DNA from: Geminicoccaceae bacterium
Lineage (GTDB): Bacteria; Pseudomonadota; Alphaproteobacteria; Geminicoccales; Geminicoccaceae
Direction: 5' to 3'
DNA: 37,585 bases
NCBI GenBank assembly: GCA_011390475.1
Contig: JAABSG010000004.1
Coordinates: 1-37,585, forward strand
Shown piece after piece: positions 25,003 through 37,585 of this stretch (position 1 is the stretch's first letter; every line of letters begins with the position of its first letter). The notes under the pieces are model-generated. The model had not been told where the DNA came from and searched no databases. It worked only from the letters and a program-made list of their open reading frames with translations. The position numbers and the translations under genes were made by a program.

Positions 25003-25598
25003 CAGTCGAGCTCGAACACGCAGGCGGCGTCGCCCAAGGCCTCGCAGGTCACCTCGCGAGCCTTGGCCTCGGGGTTGATCAGCGCGCGAAACAGCGCCTC
25101 GAAGGTCCCGGCATAAAAGTCGCATGCCGGCAGTTCGCTTTTCAGACCGCGGCAGAGTGGGTTGTGCGTGATGCCGAGGCGCGCCGGGCGGCCGTAGACG
25201 GCGCAGAAGGCGCCGCTACCGGCGAAGGTCCAGGAATTGCGTTCGATTGCCCGGAGCAAGAGGCGGACGGAGATGGGTTTCGGCAGCCGGCGCAATAGCC
25301 ATTGTGCCGGCTTGGGGATGCGCCGCTCGAGCAGGTAGGAGGCGGTGCGTCGGCCGGCGGCCCGGGCGAGAGCCTGCGCACAGGCGGCGCCGAACTGGCG
25401 GCGGAGTGTCGCGTGGAGTGCCCGAACCTCCTGCTCGTCGACCATCTCTTCGGGCATCGCATCGAGATAATGCGCCATGCCCGCGGCCTCGAACAGCCGC
25501 TGCACCGGTGCAGCGCCGACACGGTCGCCGAGCACCGCCGCGAGTTGACTGATGGCATTGGGGCCGATTCGGCCGAGAGACCCCGCAGCTTCCTGCAT
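24999..25598 (-). CDS. bchJ: BchJ, V4R-domain protein of bacteriochlorophyll synthesis
   Basis: 199 residues. Recognised by the start GPNAISQLAAVLGDRVG, the MPEEMVDEQEVRALHATLR block and the C-terminal V4R (4-vinyl reductase-like) domain with conserved Cys in HNPLCRGL and in the ending REVTCEALGDAACVFELDW. BchJ was first named 4-vinyl reductase; later work favours an accessory role, such as carrying Mg-porphyrin intermediates, because BciA/BciB or COR can do the reduction. It is on the minus strand downstream of hemA but separated by a terminator and a new promoter with an FNR box at 25687-25700. GGGGGAAGTAGG precedes the ATG. Convergent with the unknown exported gene. Confidence 0.9.
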   Translation of the reverse strand: MQEAAGSLGRIGPNAISQLAAVLGDRVGAAPVQRLFEAAGMAHYLDAMPEEMVDEQEVRALHATLRRQFGAACAQALARAAGRRTASYLLERRIPKPAQWLLRRLPKPISVRLLLRAIERNSWTFAGSGAFCAVYGRPARLGITHNPLCRGLKSELPACDFYAGTFEALFRALINPEAKAREVTCEALGDAACVFELDW

Positions 25599-25686
25599 CG
25601 CCTACTTCCCCCGAGGTATCGCGAAAGACGAGCCGGCGCCAGCCGCCCGACACGCCAATAAATGCCGAAATGAAGCTAGCGGTTCA

Positions 25687-25700
25687 TTGATCGAAATCAA
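25687..25700 (-). promoter_or_regulatory. FNR/FixK box in front of bchJ
   Basis: TTGAT-CGAA-ATCAA, a perfect match to the FNR-family consensus TTGAT-N4-ATCAA. Its centre is 34 bp from the centre of a possible -10 (TTTATT on the minus strand, 25662-25657). This is close to the layout of an FNR-activated class II promoter, where the box is centred near -41.5. The box is 89 bp upstream of the bchJ ATG and just after the hemA terminator. It suggests induction of bchJ at low oxygen. Confidence 0.8.
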
Positions 25701-25722
25701 GGAGTGCTGCTGAAAAACCCTG

Positions 25723-25760
25723 AAAAAACAAGGCGGGCCGCCAGTTGTCGCCGGCGGGCC
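25723..25760 (-). terminator. Intrinsic terminator of the hemA superoperon
   Basis: On the minus strand, a GC-rich stem (CCGCC/GGCGG core, extended past one mismatch, 25735-25760) is followed within 7 bases by six T (25728-25723). It is 46 bp past the hemA stop. A second run of five T follows. A good candidate for the end of the bchH-to-hemA transcript. Confidence 0.65.
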
Positions 25761-25805
25761 GGAGGATGAGGGAACCAGCCCCGCGAGCGGGTTCGGCTGT
25801 CTTGA

Positions 25806-27017
25806 TCAGGCGGCTTCCTTCAGGCCTACAGCGGCCCAAATCGCGACGAGAGCGCCGATCAGGTTGTCGATGTCGGCATCGCTGTGCAACGGCGAGGGGG
25901 TCACCCTGAGGCGCTCGGTGCCGCGCGGCACGGTCGGGTAGTTGATCGGCTGCACGTAGATGCCGTGCTGCTCGAGCAGGCGGTCGCTGATCTGCTTGCA
26001 GCGCACCGGATCGCCGACCATCACCGGCACGATGTGGCTCTCGTTCGCGAGATGCGGGATGCCCACGGCATCGAGCCTGGCGCGAACGGTGGCGACCCGC
26101 TCCTTCTGCCTGTCGCGCTCGGCCGAGCTCTCCTTGAGATGCCGAATGCTGGTCAAGGCACCGGCCGCCAAGGCCGGCGGCAATGCCGTCGTGAAGATGA
26201 AACCCGAGGCGAAGCTGCGGACGAAGTCGCAAAGTGCCGTCGAACCGGTGATATAGCCGCCCATGACACCGAAGGCCTTGCCGAGGGTCCCTTCGATGAC
26301 GTCGACCTGGTCCATCAGCCCCTCGCGCTCGGCGATGCCGCCGCCGCGCGGTCCGTAGAGCCCGACGGCGTGCACCTCGTCGAGATAGGTCATCGCACCG
26401 TGCTTCTTCGCGACCTCGCAGATCTCCTTGATCGGGGCGACGTCACCGTCCATCGAGTAGACCGATTCGAAGGCCACGAGCTTGGGCTGTCCAGGTGCGG
26501 TGGTCGCCAGCTTGCGGTCGAGGTCCTCGGGATCGTTGTGACGAAAGAGCATTTTCTCGGCACGGCTGTGGCGAATGCCCTCGATCATCGAGGCATGGTT
26601 GCCGGCATCCGAGAGGACCACGCAATTGGGCATCTTGGACGCCAGCGTGCTCAAGGCGGCCCAGTTCGAGACATAGCCCGAGGTAAAGAGGAGGGCCGAC
26701 TCCTTCTGGTGCAGGTCGGCCAACTCGCGCTCGAGCAGGACGTGATAGTGATTGGTGCCCGAAATGTTGCGCGTCCCGCCGGCCCCGCAGCCGCAGAGGT
26801 CGATCGCCTCGTGCATGGCGTCCATCACGGTCGCGTTCTGCCCCATGCCCAGATAGTCGTTGGAGCACCAGACGGTCACCTGGTTCCGCCTGCCGTTGCG
26901 GTAGTGAGTGGCCCTGGGAAAGTCGCCGGCGTGGCGCTCGAGATCGGCGAAGATGCGGTAATTGCCCTCCTCTTTGAGACCGTCGAGCTGGGTCTTGAAG
27001 AAGCCATCGTACTGCAT
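25806..27017 (-). CDS. hemA: 5-Aminolevulinate synthase
   Basis: 403 residues. HemA condenses glycine and succinyl-CoA to 5-aminolevulinate with pyridoxal phosphate (the C4 route of alphaproteobacteria), the first committed step to haem and bacteriochlorophyll. Family landmarks: [21 protein letters not shown] at the start, [31 protein letters not shown], and [12 protein letters not shown] with the cofactor Lys at residue 247. Two tandem ATG codons exist (27020 and 27017); I take the second because GGAGG then stands 5 bases away. The first would overlap the puhE stop by 4 bp, the second by one base. Last gene of the minus-strand superoperon, so ALA supply is tied to the puh and bch genes. Confidence 0.97.
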   Translation of the reverse strand: MQYDGFFKTQLDGLKEEGNYRIFADLERHAGDFPRATHYRNGRRNQVTVWCSNDYLGMGQNATVMDAMHEAIDLCGCGAGGTRNISGTNHYHVLLERELADLHQKESALLFTSGYVSNWAALSTLASKMPNCVVLSDAGNHASMIEGIRHSRAEKMLFRHNDPEDLDRKLATTAPGQPKLVAFESVYSMDGDVAPIKEICEVAKKHGAMTYLDEVHAVGLYGPRGGGIAEREGLMDQVDVIEGTLGKAFGVMGGYITGSTALCDFVRSFASGFIFTTALPPALAAGALTSIRHLKESSAERDRQKERVATVRARLDAVGIPHLANESHIVPVMVGDPVRCKQISDRLLEQHGIYVQPINYPTVPRGTERLRVTPSPLHSDADIDNLIGALVAIWAAVGLKEAA

Positions 27018-27865
27018 CATTGCCTCCGCTGGGTCGATGTAGCCGGGATCAGGCCGGGCGTGGGGGTGAAGTGGTGGGCTTTGCCACCGGGTTCGCTTGT
27101 CGAGCGCTCGGCCGCCTTGAGCGCCCAGGTCCAAAGAGCCGCGTCGGGCAGTGGCAGGACCAGAAACCAGTGCTCGATGATGGCCAGGGCGAGGATCGTC
27201 GCGACCAGCGTGTAGCCGGCCACGACGAACGGCGTGGCGTCCGCCGCGGTCGCGATCTGCACGACGACGGCCAGCGCCAGGGTCGCGGCGGTGACCGCGA
27301 GCGGGAAGAAGACGTTCATCGGCGCCTTCTTGAAGTAGCTCTTCAGGTGCCGGAGATGGCGCGGCAGGAACTGCTCGGCGAGGTTGGGCACGCCGAGAAA
27401 GACGTTGAGCTTGGCCGAGAGACGCATCACCCAGAGGACGAGATAGGTTGCGGCACCGATCTGGTTCTCGGCGCCGAAGGTCAGCGCCAGGATGAGGAGG
27501 CCAGCAGCCATGATGGCCAACTCGTGGTAGAGAATGGTCTGCGTCGCATAGACGAAATGCCGCCCGAACCCGCAGCCAGGCGGGCTCGGCCGGCGCCGTG
27601 GTCCCGTTATGTAGCCCATGAGAAAGGTGATTTCGGGCCAGGCCCAGATCAGCAAGGCCGACATGAAGGCCACATAGGCGCCGGTTACGCTGGCCTCCCC
27701 GGCACTCCAGGCGATGCCGTAGATCCCCAGGGCCAGAAGGGTCGTTGCGACCCAGAGGCTCCAGCGGTAGCTCGACCGGGGTGAGCGGACGGCAAAGAGC
27801 ACGATGCCGGTCGAGAACCACCAGACGAAGAGCACCACCAGGATGGGCCAGCCGTAACCGGACAC
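27017..27865 (-). CDS. puhE: PuhE, photosynthetic assembly membrane protein
   Basis: 282 residues with about seven hydrophobic segments, starting [19 protein letters not shown], a highly typical PuhE opening. The middle has [27 protein letters not shown], the conserved loop. PuhE modulates bacteriochlorophyll production and reaction-centre assembly in Rhodobacter; the mechanism is not known. The start is a GTG at 27865 with GGGAGG about 9 bases upstream; no ATG fits. The stop overlaps the hemA start. It is 18 bp from acsF. The family assignment is firm from both sequence and gene order. Confidence 0.93.
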   Translation of the reverse strand: MSGYGWPILVVLFVWWFSTGIVLFAVRSPRSSYRWSLWVATTLLALGIYGIAWSAGEASVTGAYVAFMSALLIWAWPEITFLMGYITGPRRRPSPPGCGFGRHFVYATQTILYHELAIMAAGLLILALTFGAENQIGAATYLVLWVMRLSAKLNVFLGVPNLAEQFLPRHLRHLKSYFKKAPMNVFFPLAVTAATLALAVVVQIATAADATPFVVAGYTLVATILALAIIEHWFLVLPLPDAALWTWALKAAERSTSEPGGKAHHFTPTPGLIPATSTQRRQ

Positions 27866-27883
27866 TGCGGCGTTCCTCCCTGC

Positions 27884-28975
27884 CTACCAGACCGGCTGCA
27901 GGCGGATTTGCGCCGGCAGCTCGTTCTTCTTGGTGGGCAGGAGGTAGAGCCGGGCGAAGGTGAAGAAGGCCTTGGTCGCAAGAGCGCCCTTCTTGATCTT
28001 GCCGCCGATGCCGCCGGCTTTCTCGGCCTCGCCGATGGCGACCGAGGTCCGGCGCAGCGATTCGAGGCAGGCATGAAAGCGCGGATCGTCGATGTCGACG
28101 GTGAGCGGGAAGACCTGCTTGGTGATCTCTGACGTGATCCGGAAGACCTGGAAGTCGTACTCGGTCGGATCGAGGCCCAGGGCGTCGTGGAAGGCCGGGC
28201 GGGCATGGTCGCGGACATACATGGTGGCGTAGACCGCCAGCACGAAGAAGCGCACCCAGAGCTTGTTCATGCCTTCGAGCACGCTCGGGTTGGCGCGCAT
28301 CAGGAGCGCGAAGGCCTCGCCGTGGCGGAACTCGTCATTGCACCATTTCTCGAACCACTTGAAGATCGGATGGATCCGGTTTTCCGGGTGCCGCTCGAGG
28401 TGGCGATAGATCGAGATGTAGCGGGCATAGCCGATCTTCTCGGAGAGGTAGGTCGCGTAGAAGATGAACTTCGGCTGGAAGTAGGTGTACTTCTTCGCCT
28501 TCGTCAGGAAGCCGAGATCGACACCGATGTCGAAGTCCTTGAGGGTGTCGTTGATGAAGCCGGCATGGCGTGATTCGTCGCGCGCCATGAGCTTGAACAG
28601 CTCCTTGATGTCCTTGTTCTGGATGCGTTTTCTGATCTCGGTATAGAGCACGCAGCCGGAGAACTCGGCGGTCAGCGAGCTGACCAGGAAGTCGGTGAGC
28701 TCTTTTCTCAGCTCCGGGGTCAGGGCCTCGAGGTCGACCTCGTCCCACTCGTCGGTGCGCTTGAAGTGACCCTTGTTGGGGTCGTCCTGCATTTCCTTGA
28801 TCAGCGCGTCCCACTGTGCCCGGATCGGCTCGACGTCGAGCTTGTCCATCTCGGCGAAGTTGGTGGTGTAGAAGCGCGGGCTCAGCATCGTGGTTTCCTG
28901 AGCCATCCGCGTGGTCTCGTTGATCTCACGCTGCCGCGGCGTGGCGGTCTTGGCGTCTGCCATCGTGGCGCTCAT
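27884..28975 (-). CDS. acsF: O2-dependent Mg-protoporphyrin IX monomethyl ester cyclase, catalytic subunit
   Basis: 363 residues. AcsF builds the isocyclic (fifth) ring using O2 at a di-iron centre. The ligand motifs are intact: [10 protein letters not shown] (104-113), DESRHAGF (133-140) and DEFRHGE (214-220). Other conserved blocks are TEWDE-like [11 protein letters not shown] and [26 protein letters not shown]. It implies that bacteriochlorophyll can be made in the presence of oxygen. The anaerobic enzyme bchE is not in the window. The ATG overlaps the bciE stop by 4 bp, fitting a two-subunit enzyme; puhE follows after 18 bp. Confidence 0.97.
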   Translation of the reverse strand: MSATMADAKTATPRQREINETTRMAQETTMLSPRFYTTNFAEMDKLDVEPIRAQWDALIKEMQDDPNKGHFKRTDEWDEVDLEALTPELRKELTDFLVSSLTAEFSGCVLYTEIRKRIQNKDIKELFKLMARDESRHAGFINDTLKDFDIGVDLGFLTKAKKYTYFQPKFIFYATYLSEKIGYARYISIYRHLERHPENRIHPIFKWFEKWCNDEFRHGEAFALLMRANPSVLEGMNKLWVRFFVLAVYATMYVRDHARPAFHDALGLDPTEYDFQVFRITSEITKQVFPLTVDIDDPRFHACLESLRRTSVAIGEAEKAGGIGGKIKKGALATKAFFTFARLYLLPTKKNELPAQIRLQPVW

Positions 28976-29277
28976 AGCTTGGTTCCCGATGAAAAGCTGA
29001 ATTCCAGGAGTTCCATGAACTCCAGCCGGCCGGTGAGCTTGGTCCAGGCGCGCTCGACCGAGGATGCCCGCAGTATGGTCGCGGTCGACCGCACCGTCCG
29101 GGTTTCGCCGTAAGGCACGTCGGTCGGCGCGTCGTGGATGATCACCTCGTCACCGGGAAAAATCTCGATATCGCCGTCGAGATCGGCATAGGCATGAAGG
29201 CTGTCGAAGCTGTGCTCGACCTCGACCGTGCACGGCACCTCGAAGCTTTGTCGACTGATCAAAAAGCCTGCGATCAT
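28972..29277 (-). CDS. bciE: BciE, small subunit of the alphaproteobacterial AcsF cyclase
   Basis: 101 residues, soluble, with no signal or membrane helix. It is acidic and beta-rich ([41 protein letters not shown]) and ends [14 protein letters not shown]. Established knowledge: alphaproteobacterial AcsF needs a small partner, BciE, encoded immediately upstream of acsF, in the way the plant and cyanobacterial enzyme needs Ycf54. Position, size and 4-bp overlaps on both sides (ATGA with puhC at 29274-29277, ATGA with acsF at 28972-28975) agree. I did not align it to a reference, so the symbol rests on context and general appearance. No other role is suggested by the sequence. Confidence 0.78.
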   Translation of the reverse strand: MIAGFLISRQSFEVPCTVEVEHSFDSLHAYADLDGDIEIFPGDEVIIHDAPTDVPYGETRTVRSTATILRASSVERAWTKLTGRLEFMELLEFSFSSGTKL

Positions 29278-29750
29278 GAAGCTGTCCCTCCTTTCGCCAC
29301 GAGAATACGGGCAAAGGCCTCCGCATTGGTTCGGCCGAAGCCGTCCAGGGGAACCTTTCGTCCCGTCTCGGGATCTTCGAGGAACAATCGACCATCGACC
29401 AGCGCCGAAAGCAAGAAGGGCGGCTCGATGCCGACGCCCGAGCGATGCCGGTCACGGGCGAAGCCGCGCAGCACGCCGCGGACGAAGCCGCTATTGGTGC
29501 CGGGCTCGATCGTATAGACGAGCGTGTTGGCCGGCGATTCGAAGACCAGGAGCGCACCATTCTCCCGATCCTCGAAACGCAGCTCGCGGACGACCGCCAC
29601 GGCGGCCTCCGGGTTCTTGACCGTGCCGATATCGAGTTCCTTGCCACCGATGGTGGCGAGGAAGGTAAAGCCCACCAGCAAGGCGACGCCCAAAAGCGCC
29701 GGCTTGGGAAGGTGGGGTGTCGTGTTGGTCGTGTTTGGCTTGCTCTGCAT
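29274..29750 (-). CDS. puhC: PuhC, reaction-centre/LH1 assembly protein
   Basis: 158 residues. One N-terminal membrane helix (ALLGVALLVGFTFLATIGG, about residues 18-36) anchors a periplasmic domain. Conserved parts are RELRFEDRENGALLVF, the TNSGFVRGVLRGFARDR block and the end LDGFGRTNAEAFARILV. PuhC is needed for normal assembly of the LH1-reaction-centre core complex. I choose ATG 29750; the frame is open further up, but that part is not PuhC-like and overlaps puhB. GGAGGG lies about 10 bases upstream. puhB is 28 bp away; the stop overlaps bciE by 4 bp. Confidence 0.92.
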   Translation of the reverse strand: MQSKPNTTNTTPHLPKPALLGVALLVGFTFLATIGGKELDIGTVKNPEAAVAVVRELRFEDRENGALLVFESPANTLVYTIEPGTNSGFVRGVLRGFARDRHRSGVGIEPPFLLSALVDGRLFLEDPETGRKVPLDGFGRTNAEAFARILVAKGGTAS

Positions 29751-29778
29751 GACCGGGTCTCCCTCCAGACCAGGAAAG

Positions 29779-30528
29779 TCAGCGCGCCGCGGCGGCAAGG
29801 CCCGAACGCCTGCCCGAGGCCGGTATCGACCGGTCTCGTTCGGCAGTGGCAGTTGCGGGCTGTGGGGCCGGTTGCGGCCGCGCGGCGTCACTCTCGACGA
29901 TGGTGAACTCGGGTGGGGTGGCCGGCGTGATGGCACGGCCGAGGATCTCGGCTGCCCGCATCGGCTCCGGGATGCACCGCAGCATCGGCTCGGGGCGCTT
30001 GAACCGCCAGCGGCGGACGTGCGGCCAGAGGTGGACGTAGGCGATCCGGTCCTTGCCCGCGACCTTGAGGATCACGTCTCCGGTGCCGTCGCGATGCAGC
30101 TTGAGATTGCCCTCGGCCAAGCTCTTGAACGGGATGTTGATGCTCATCGGAATGGCGATCCCGGCCCTGAGCACGATCCGCTTGTTGGTGATCGTGTAGA
30201 TCGTGGTCCAGGCACTCAGCCAGCCGAGCCCGGTCAAGAGCGCGGTCACCGCAATCGTCAAGAGCACCGGGATCGTCAGCGCGTTGAGCGCCATGGCGAT
30301 CGAGTAGCCGTCATAAAGCCGGCCGTAGAAGTGCCAGGCCATCAAGAGGAGGCAGTAGATCGCGACCTTCCGCGCATGGAACGCCCGGATCGCGAGGCTC
30401 CGCCAGTCCGGTGCCCCCTGCCAGAGGACGTGCTCGCCCTCCGGCAGCTGTCCGGGCAGCCCGGGCGTGGGCTCGTAATCGTACTCGCCCATGGCCTCGG
30501 AGTGGTGCGGCTCGAGATGTGCGCTCAT
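29779..30528 (-). CDS. puhB: PuhB, reaction-centre assembly protein
   Basis: 249 residues. A soluble start (GLPGQLPEGEHVLWQGAPDWRSLAIRAFHARKVAIY, highly typical) is followed by two or three membrane helices, then the PH-like domain of the family (YTITNKRIVLRAGIAIPMSINIPFKSL). PuhB helps assemble the reaction centre. The last roughly 45 residues are a Pro/Ala/Arg-rich tail, probably disordered. ATG 30528 overlaps the puhA stop as ATGA, with no obvious ribosome site, so translation is probably coupled. An internal ATG at 30492 (MGEYDYEPTPG) is an alternative start and closer to the start of the conserved part. Confidence 0.93.
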   Translation of the reverse strand: MSAHLEPHHSEAMGEYDYEPTPGLPGQLPEGEHVLWQGAPDWRSLAIRAFHARKVAIYCLLLMAWHFYGRLYDGYSIAMALNALTIPVLLTIAVTALLTGLGWLSAWTTIYTITNKRIVLRAGIAIPMSINIPFKSLAEGNLKLHRDGTGDVILKVAGKDRIAYVHLWPHVRRWRFKRPEPMLRCIPEPMRAAEILGRAITPATPPEFTIVESDAARPQPAPQPATATAERDRSIPASGRRSGLAAAAR

Positions 30529-31292
30529 AGGAGGGGACCGAGCCGATCAGCGGTGGCATAGAGAGTGCCGCCACCATAGTAGGCGCAGATCTTGTCTTCC
30601 TCGAGATGGGTGACCTGATCCATGCTCTTGGTGCGTGGCACGTCCTTGAAGTGTGCGCCGAGGATCGACTTCACGCCGACGAAGCCTTCGCGCTTGTTCA
30701 GGCGGGCCATGGTCACCGGCAGGAGGACATGGTCGCCGCCGGCGATCTCGACTTCGTAGTAGCGGGCAATCGCTTCCGACCGGTCGACCCAGACATCGGC
30801 GATCGTGCCACCCACCGCACCGTCGGCGCCCCAGACCGGCATGCCGCGCGGATCAGGATCCTCGGGCGCGATCTCGAAGTGGTCATCGATGCGCAGCGGC
30901 ACGATGCGGACCTTGCCGTCGAAGGTGACGTCCGCGACGTCCTGGCGCTCTGCGTAAGAGCCCGGGCCGATGGCGTCGAGCATCGGGTCGCCGGTGGGCG
31001 ACAGGGGTGCCCCTGGGAACCGTTCGAGCGCCTCACCCTTGATCGGCCGCGTGTCGAAGATGCCGTCGGGCACCGAGTAGGTGCCGCCCTCGGCCCGCTG
31101 GTAGGTCTTGGCGGCGGGAATCGGCAAGAGGAAGTTGCCGATGTCGTTACGCCCACCATCCGGATCGAGCGGATAGCCTTCGCGCTTGCCTTCGCGCAGG
31201 AGGTAGATGATGAGGCCGAAGAAAAAGGCCCAAAAGACGTAGAGGACGACCTGTGCGACGTCCATATAGCCGGTGATTGCGCCTGTTTCCAT
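30525..31292 (-). CDS. puhA: Photosynthetic reaction centre H subunit
   Basis: 255 residues. One N-terminal membrane helix (DVAQVVLYVFWAFFFGLIIYLLREGKREGYPL) and a large cytoplasmic domain that covers the quinone side of L and M. Conserved parts: FLLPIPAAKTY, RIVPLRIDDHFEIAPEDPDPRGMPVWGADG, and LPVTMARLNKREGFVGVKSILG. Length is normal for PuhA. The start is ATG 31292 with GGAG 8 bases upstream; the long open frame above it is only the antisense/shadow of lhaA. It lies 23 bp downstream of lhaA and overlaps puhB by 4 bp, so reaction-centre H and its assembly factors are made together. Confidence 0.97.
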   Translation of the reverse strand: METGAITGYMDVAQVVLYVFWAFFFGLIIYLLREGKREGYPLDPDGGRNDIGNFLLPIPAAKTYQRAEGGTYSVPDGIFDTRPIKGEALERFPGAPLSPTGDPMLDAIGPGSYAERQDVADVTFDGKVRIVPLRIDDHFEIAPEDPDPRGMPVWGADGAVGGTIADVWVDRSEAIARYYEVEIAGGDHVLLPVTMARLNKREGFVGVKSILGAHFKDVPRTKSMDQVTHLEEDKICAYYGGGTLYATADRLGPLL

Positions 31293-31315
31293 TTGACGTC
31301 TCCGAAGTCCGTTGT

Positions 31316-32773
31316 TCAGGCCGGGAATTCGTTCAGGCCGAACTTGCCGGTTTGGGTTGAACCGTTGCTGGTCACCCGCGAGCTCACGAGTGGGCCGATC
31401 GCGACCAGAGTGGCGAAGAGGAGCGCTATTTCGAGGTGATAGACGACGCTGTAGCCGACCTCCGGGCCGGTCATGGCGGGGCCCAAGTCCCCCGAAGTCG
31501 CGAGCCTGGTGACGATGTCGCGGATGGCGCCGCCCAGGCCCACGGCAACGCCGGTCGAGGTGGCGACGACCGCCCCCCACGCCCCCAGCGCCAAGCCGCT
31601 CCGGCCGTCCGTGGCGAGTTGCATGCTGGCCGTCAGCATGGCGACGGCGAAGAGCCCGCCACCGAAGCCGATCAAGGCCGTGCCGAATCTGAAGATCAGG
31701 GCCGATTCCAGGGGCTCGGCGAAGATCACAGCCGAGAATGCCACGATGCCGGCGAGAATGCCGAGGCTGGCCAGGCGGAAGGGATCGCTGCCGCGGCCGA
31801 GCCGCCGGGCCGCCAGGGCAAAGCCCGAGAGTGAGCCGCCGGCCAGTAGTGCCGTCAGCATCGTCGTCTGGCCGACGGTGAGGCCCAGGATCTCGCCGCC
31901 ATAGGGCTCGAGGAGGATGTCCTGCATCGAGAAGGCGGCGGTACCCAGGCCGACCGCGACCAAGATACGGGTGGCCTTGCCACCGTTGATGAAGGCTTTC
32001 CACGAGGTCCGGAAGTCGGGCCTGGGCGCGTCGTGCCGGGTGGCGCCGGGATTGCGCGCTTCCTGCTTCCAAAGGGCCACGACGTTCAAGACGATGGTGA
32101 CGACAGCGGCCCCCTGGATAACCTGGATCAGCGTGACCTGGCTGAAGTCGTGGAGCACCCAGCCGAAGATCAGGGAGGCGCCGACCATGCCGAGCAGAAG
32201 GGTAACGTAGAGCAGGGCCACGACCCGCGGCCGCTTGTCCTCGGGGGCCAGATCGGTGGCGAGAGCCAAGCCCGCCGTCTGCGTGGTATGCAGGCCAGCG
32301 CCGACCATGAGAAAGGCCAGAGCTGCTCCTGCGGGGCCGAGCCAGTCGGGAGCGTTGGTGGTGTCTCCCGAGAGGACGATCAGCGCGAAGGGCATGATCG
32401 CGAGGCCGCCGAACTGGATCAGCGTACCCATCCAGATATAGGGCACCCGGCGCCAGCCGAGGAATGAGCGGTGGTTGTCGGATTTGAAGCCGATGAGCGC
32501 CCTCAAGGGCGCGAAGAGCAGCGGCAGCGAGACCATGAGCGCCACGAGCCAAGTGGCGACACCCAGCTCGACGATCATCACCCGGTTGAGCGTGCCGGTA
32601 AGAAGGACCACGGCCATGCCGACCGAGATCTGGAAGAGCGAGAGGCGGAGCAGGCGGGACAGCGGCAGGTCGGTGCTCGCGGCATCGGCGAACGGCAGGA
32701 ACTGCGGACCCAGGATGATCCAGGTCTTGGCCAGCTTGGTATTGACCCGGTCGACTGCCGTTGCCGCTTTCAT
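31316..32773 (-). CDS. lhaA: LhaA (PucC-family) light-harvesting assembly transporter-like protein
   Basis: 485 residues with about 12 membrane segments, in the MFS-like PucC/LhaA/Bch2 family. Conserved features: LTGTLNRVMIVELGVATWLVALMVSLPLLFAPLRALIGFKSDNHRSFLGWRRVPYIWMGT early on, HTTQTAGLALATDLAPEDKRPRVVAL in the middle, and MQDILLEPYGGEILGLTVGQTT later. LhaA helps insert LH1 polypeptides and pigment. It is called LhaA rather than PucC because it stands between bchM and puhA, its standard place. ATG 32773 overlaps the bchM stop by 4 bp; longer starts would lie in bchM. Confidence 0.95.
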   Translation of the reverse strand: MKAATAVDRVNTKLAKTWIILGPQFLPFADAASTDLPLSRLLRLSLFQISVGMAVVLLTGTLNRVMIVELGVATWLVALMVSLPLLFAPLRALIGFKSDNHRSFLGWRRVPYIWMGTLIQFGGLAIMPFALIVLSGDTTNAPDWLGPAGAALAFLMVGAGLHTTQTAGLALATDLAPEDKRPRVVALLYVTLLLGMVGASLIFGWVLHDFSQVTLIQVIQGAAVVTIVLNVVALWKQEARNPGATRHDAPRPDFRTSWKAFINGGKATRILVAVGLGTAAFSMQDILLEPYGGEILGLTVGQTTMLTALLAGGSLSGFALAARRLGRGSDPFRLASLGILAGIVAFSAVIFAEPLESALIFRFGTALIGFGGGLFAVAMLTASMQLATDGRSGLALGAWGAVVATSTGVAVGLGGAIRDIVTRLATSGDLGPAMTGPEVGYSVVYHLEIALLFATLVAIGPLVSSRVTSNGSTQTGKFGLNEFPA

Positions 32774-33470
32774 GGCCGGCGGAGTTCCATGGCCTGGCTG
32801 GTGTAGAAGCCGCGTGCCACGCGCTCGGTGCGGGTGGCCAGCCACTCGGCGAGTTCCGGGGTATCGATGATCAGCCGCTTGAGTTGCTGCTCGGCCACGG
32901 GCTCGATCGCCGGGGCGCGGTCGCTCTTCGGAAAGAGCTTGCCCACGGCGTGCATGGCCGCGAGCGCAGTGGTTCTGGGCGCGAAAGTGAACAGCACCGA
33001 GTCGGTGGTCCGGGCGGAAAAGCCCGAGAGCACGCGGGCGATGTCCGGGGCCGTATAGTGGATCAGGCTGTCCATCGCGACCACGTGGTCGAAGCGGCCC
33101 AAGGCAGGATCGAGCATGTCGCCGCTCTTGAAGGTGATCCGACCCGGGCCGAGATCGGCCGGCAGCCGCTCCTGGGCGAGGCCGACCAAGGTGGGCGAGA
33201 GATCGATCGCCACCACATCGGCGCCGCGCCTCGCGGCCTCGACCGAAAGGGCGCCGGTGCCGCAGCCGGCATCCAGAAGCCGACAGCCGCGCAGATCAGC
33301 CGGCAGCCAGCCGAGCAGCGTCGCGCGCATCTCGTCGCGGCCGGCGCGCACCGTGGCGCGGATTCCACTCACCGGCGCATCGGTGGTGAGCCTGGCCCAG
33401 GCATCGACCGCGGTACGGTCGAAATAAGTCAGGAGTTGGCTGCGCCTGAGTTGGTAGCTGGAGGTGGTCA

Positions 33471-33471
<1 letters not shown>
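32770..33471 (-). CDS. bchM: Magnesium-protoporphyrin IX methyltransferase
   Basis: 233 residues. BchM transfers a methyl group from SAM to the C13 propionate of Mg-protoporphyrin IX, providing the substrate of AcsF. The SAM motif CRLLDAGCGTGALSVEAARRG is at about 63-83, then VVAIDLSP and DHVVAMDSLIHY; the end TERVARGFYTSQAMELRRP is typical. The N-terminal region YFDRTAVDAWARLTTDAPVSGIRATVR is well conserved in the family. It shares one base with the bchL stop (TGATG at 33471) and overlaps lhaA by 4 bp, so it is tightly coupled in the bchHLM-lhaA-puh operon. Confidence 0.96.

Positions 33472-37585
<4,114 letters not shown>

Overview
The window is a high-GC alphaproteobacterial chromosome segment that carries most of a photosynthesis gene cluster (PGC) of an anoxygenic purple bacterium. 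The order bchH-bchL-bchM-lhaA-puhA-puhB-puhC-bciE-acsF-puhE-hemA on one strand and crtEF-bchCXYZ-pufQBALMC on the other, together with the C4-type 5-aminolevulinate synthase, is typical of alphaproteobacteria. I would guess a Rhodospirillales or Geminicoccales-like lineage, but the sequence alone does not fix the genus. The only cyclase gene in view is the O2-dependent acsF. A tetraheme reaction-centre cytochrome (pufC) is present; no puc (LH2) genes and no pufX are seen in the window.

Layout. Positions 1-10.4 kb are flanking chromosome: the 5' end of malate synthase G (left edge), a membrane-anchored spermidine-synthase-like protein, a pair of paralogous coiled-coil proteins (one exported, one cytoplasmic), a cupin, and a small accessory island. 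The island holds an ABC importer of the nitrate/sulfonate/taurine type, a Gfo/Idh/MocA oxidoreductase and a divergent NTF2-FMO fusion monooxygenase. A long imperfect inverted repeat at 10369-10424 separates this from the PGC. Positions 10.45-24.3 kb hold crtC and crtD (minus), then crtE-crtF-bchC-X-Y-Z-pufQ-B-A-L-M-C (plus). The crtD/crtE gap and the crtF/bchC junction each carry two PpsR/CrtJ-type TGT-N12-ACA boxes exactly 8 bp apart. A perfect 12-bp-stem hairpin lies between pufA and pufL. An unrecognised exported four-cysteine protein follows pufC. Positions 25.0-37.6 kb, read on the minus strand, run from bchH (cut by the right edge) to hemA, largely with 1-4 bp gene overlaps. A terminator, a perfect FNR/FixK box and bchJ follow.

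How the genes work together. HemA makes 5-aminolevulinate. BchH with BchM and AcsF/BciE takes protoporphyrin IX to protochlorophyllide. BchL is the ATPase of the dark protochlorophyllide reductase, and BchX/Y/Z plus BchC build the bacteriochlorin ring. CrtE/F/C/D make methoxylated carotenoids of the spheroidene/spirilloxanthin type. PufBA form LH1, PufLM-PuhA with PufC form the reaction centre, and LhaA, PufQ and PuhB/C/E assist assembly. bchF/N/B/D/I/G/P and crtB/I are not in the window; bchB/N/F probably lie just beyond the right edge.

The most interesting items are the regulatory architecture (paired PpsR boxes, the FNR box in front of bchJ, the puf hairpin), the unknown exported Cys4 protein next to pufC, and the uncharacterised transporter/monooxygenase island abutting the PGC. 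I see no clearly new multi-gene system such as a defence island, CRISPR array or mobile element.
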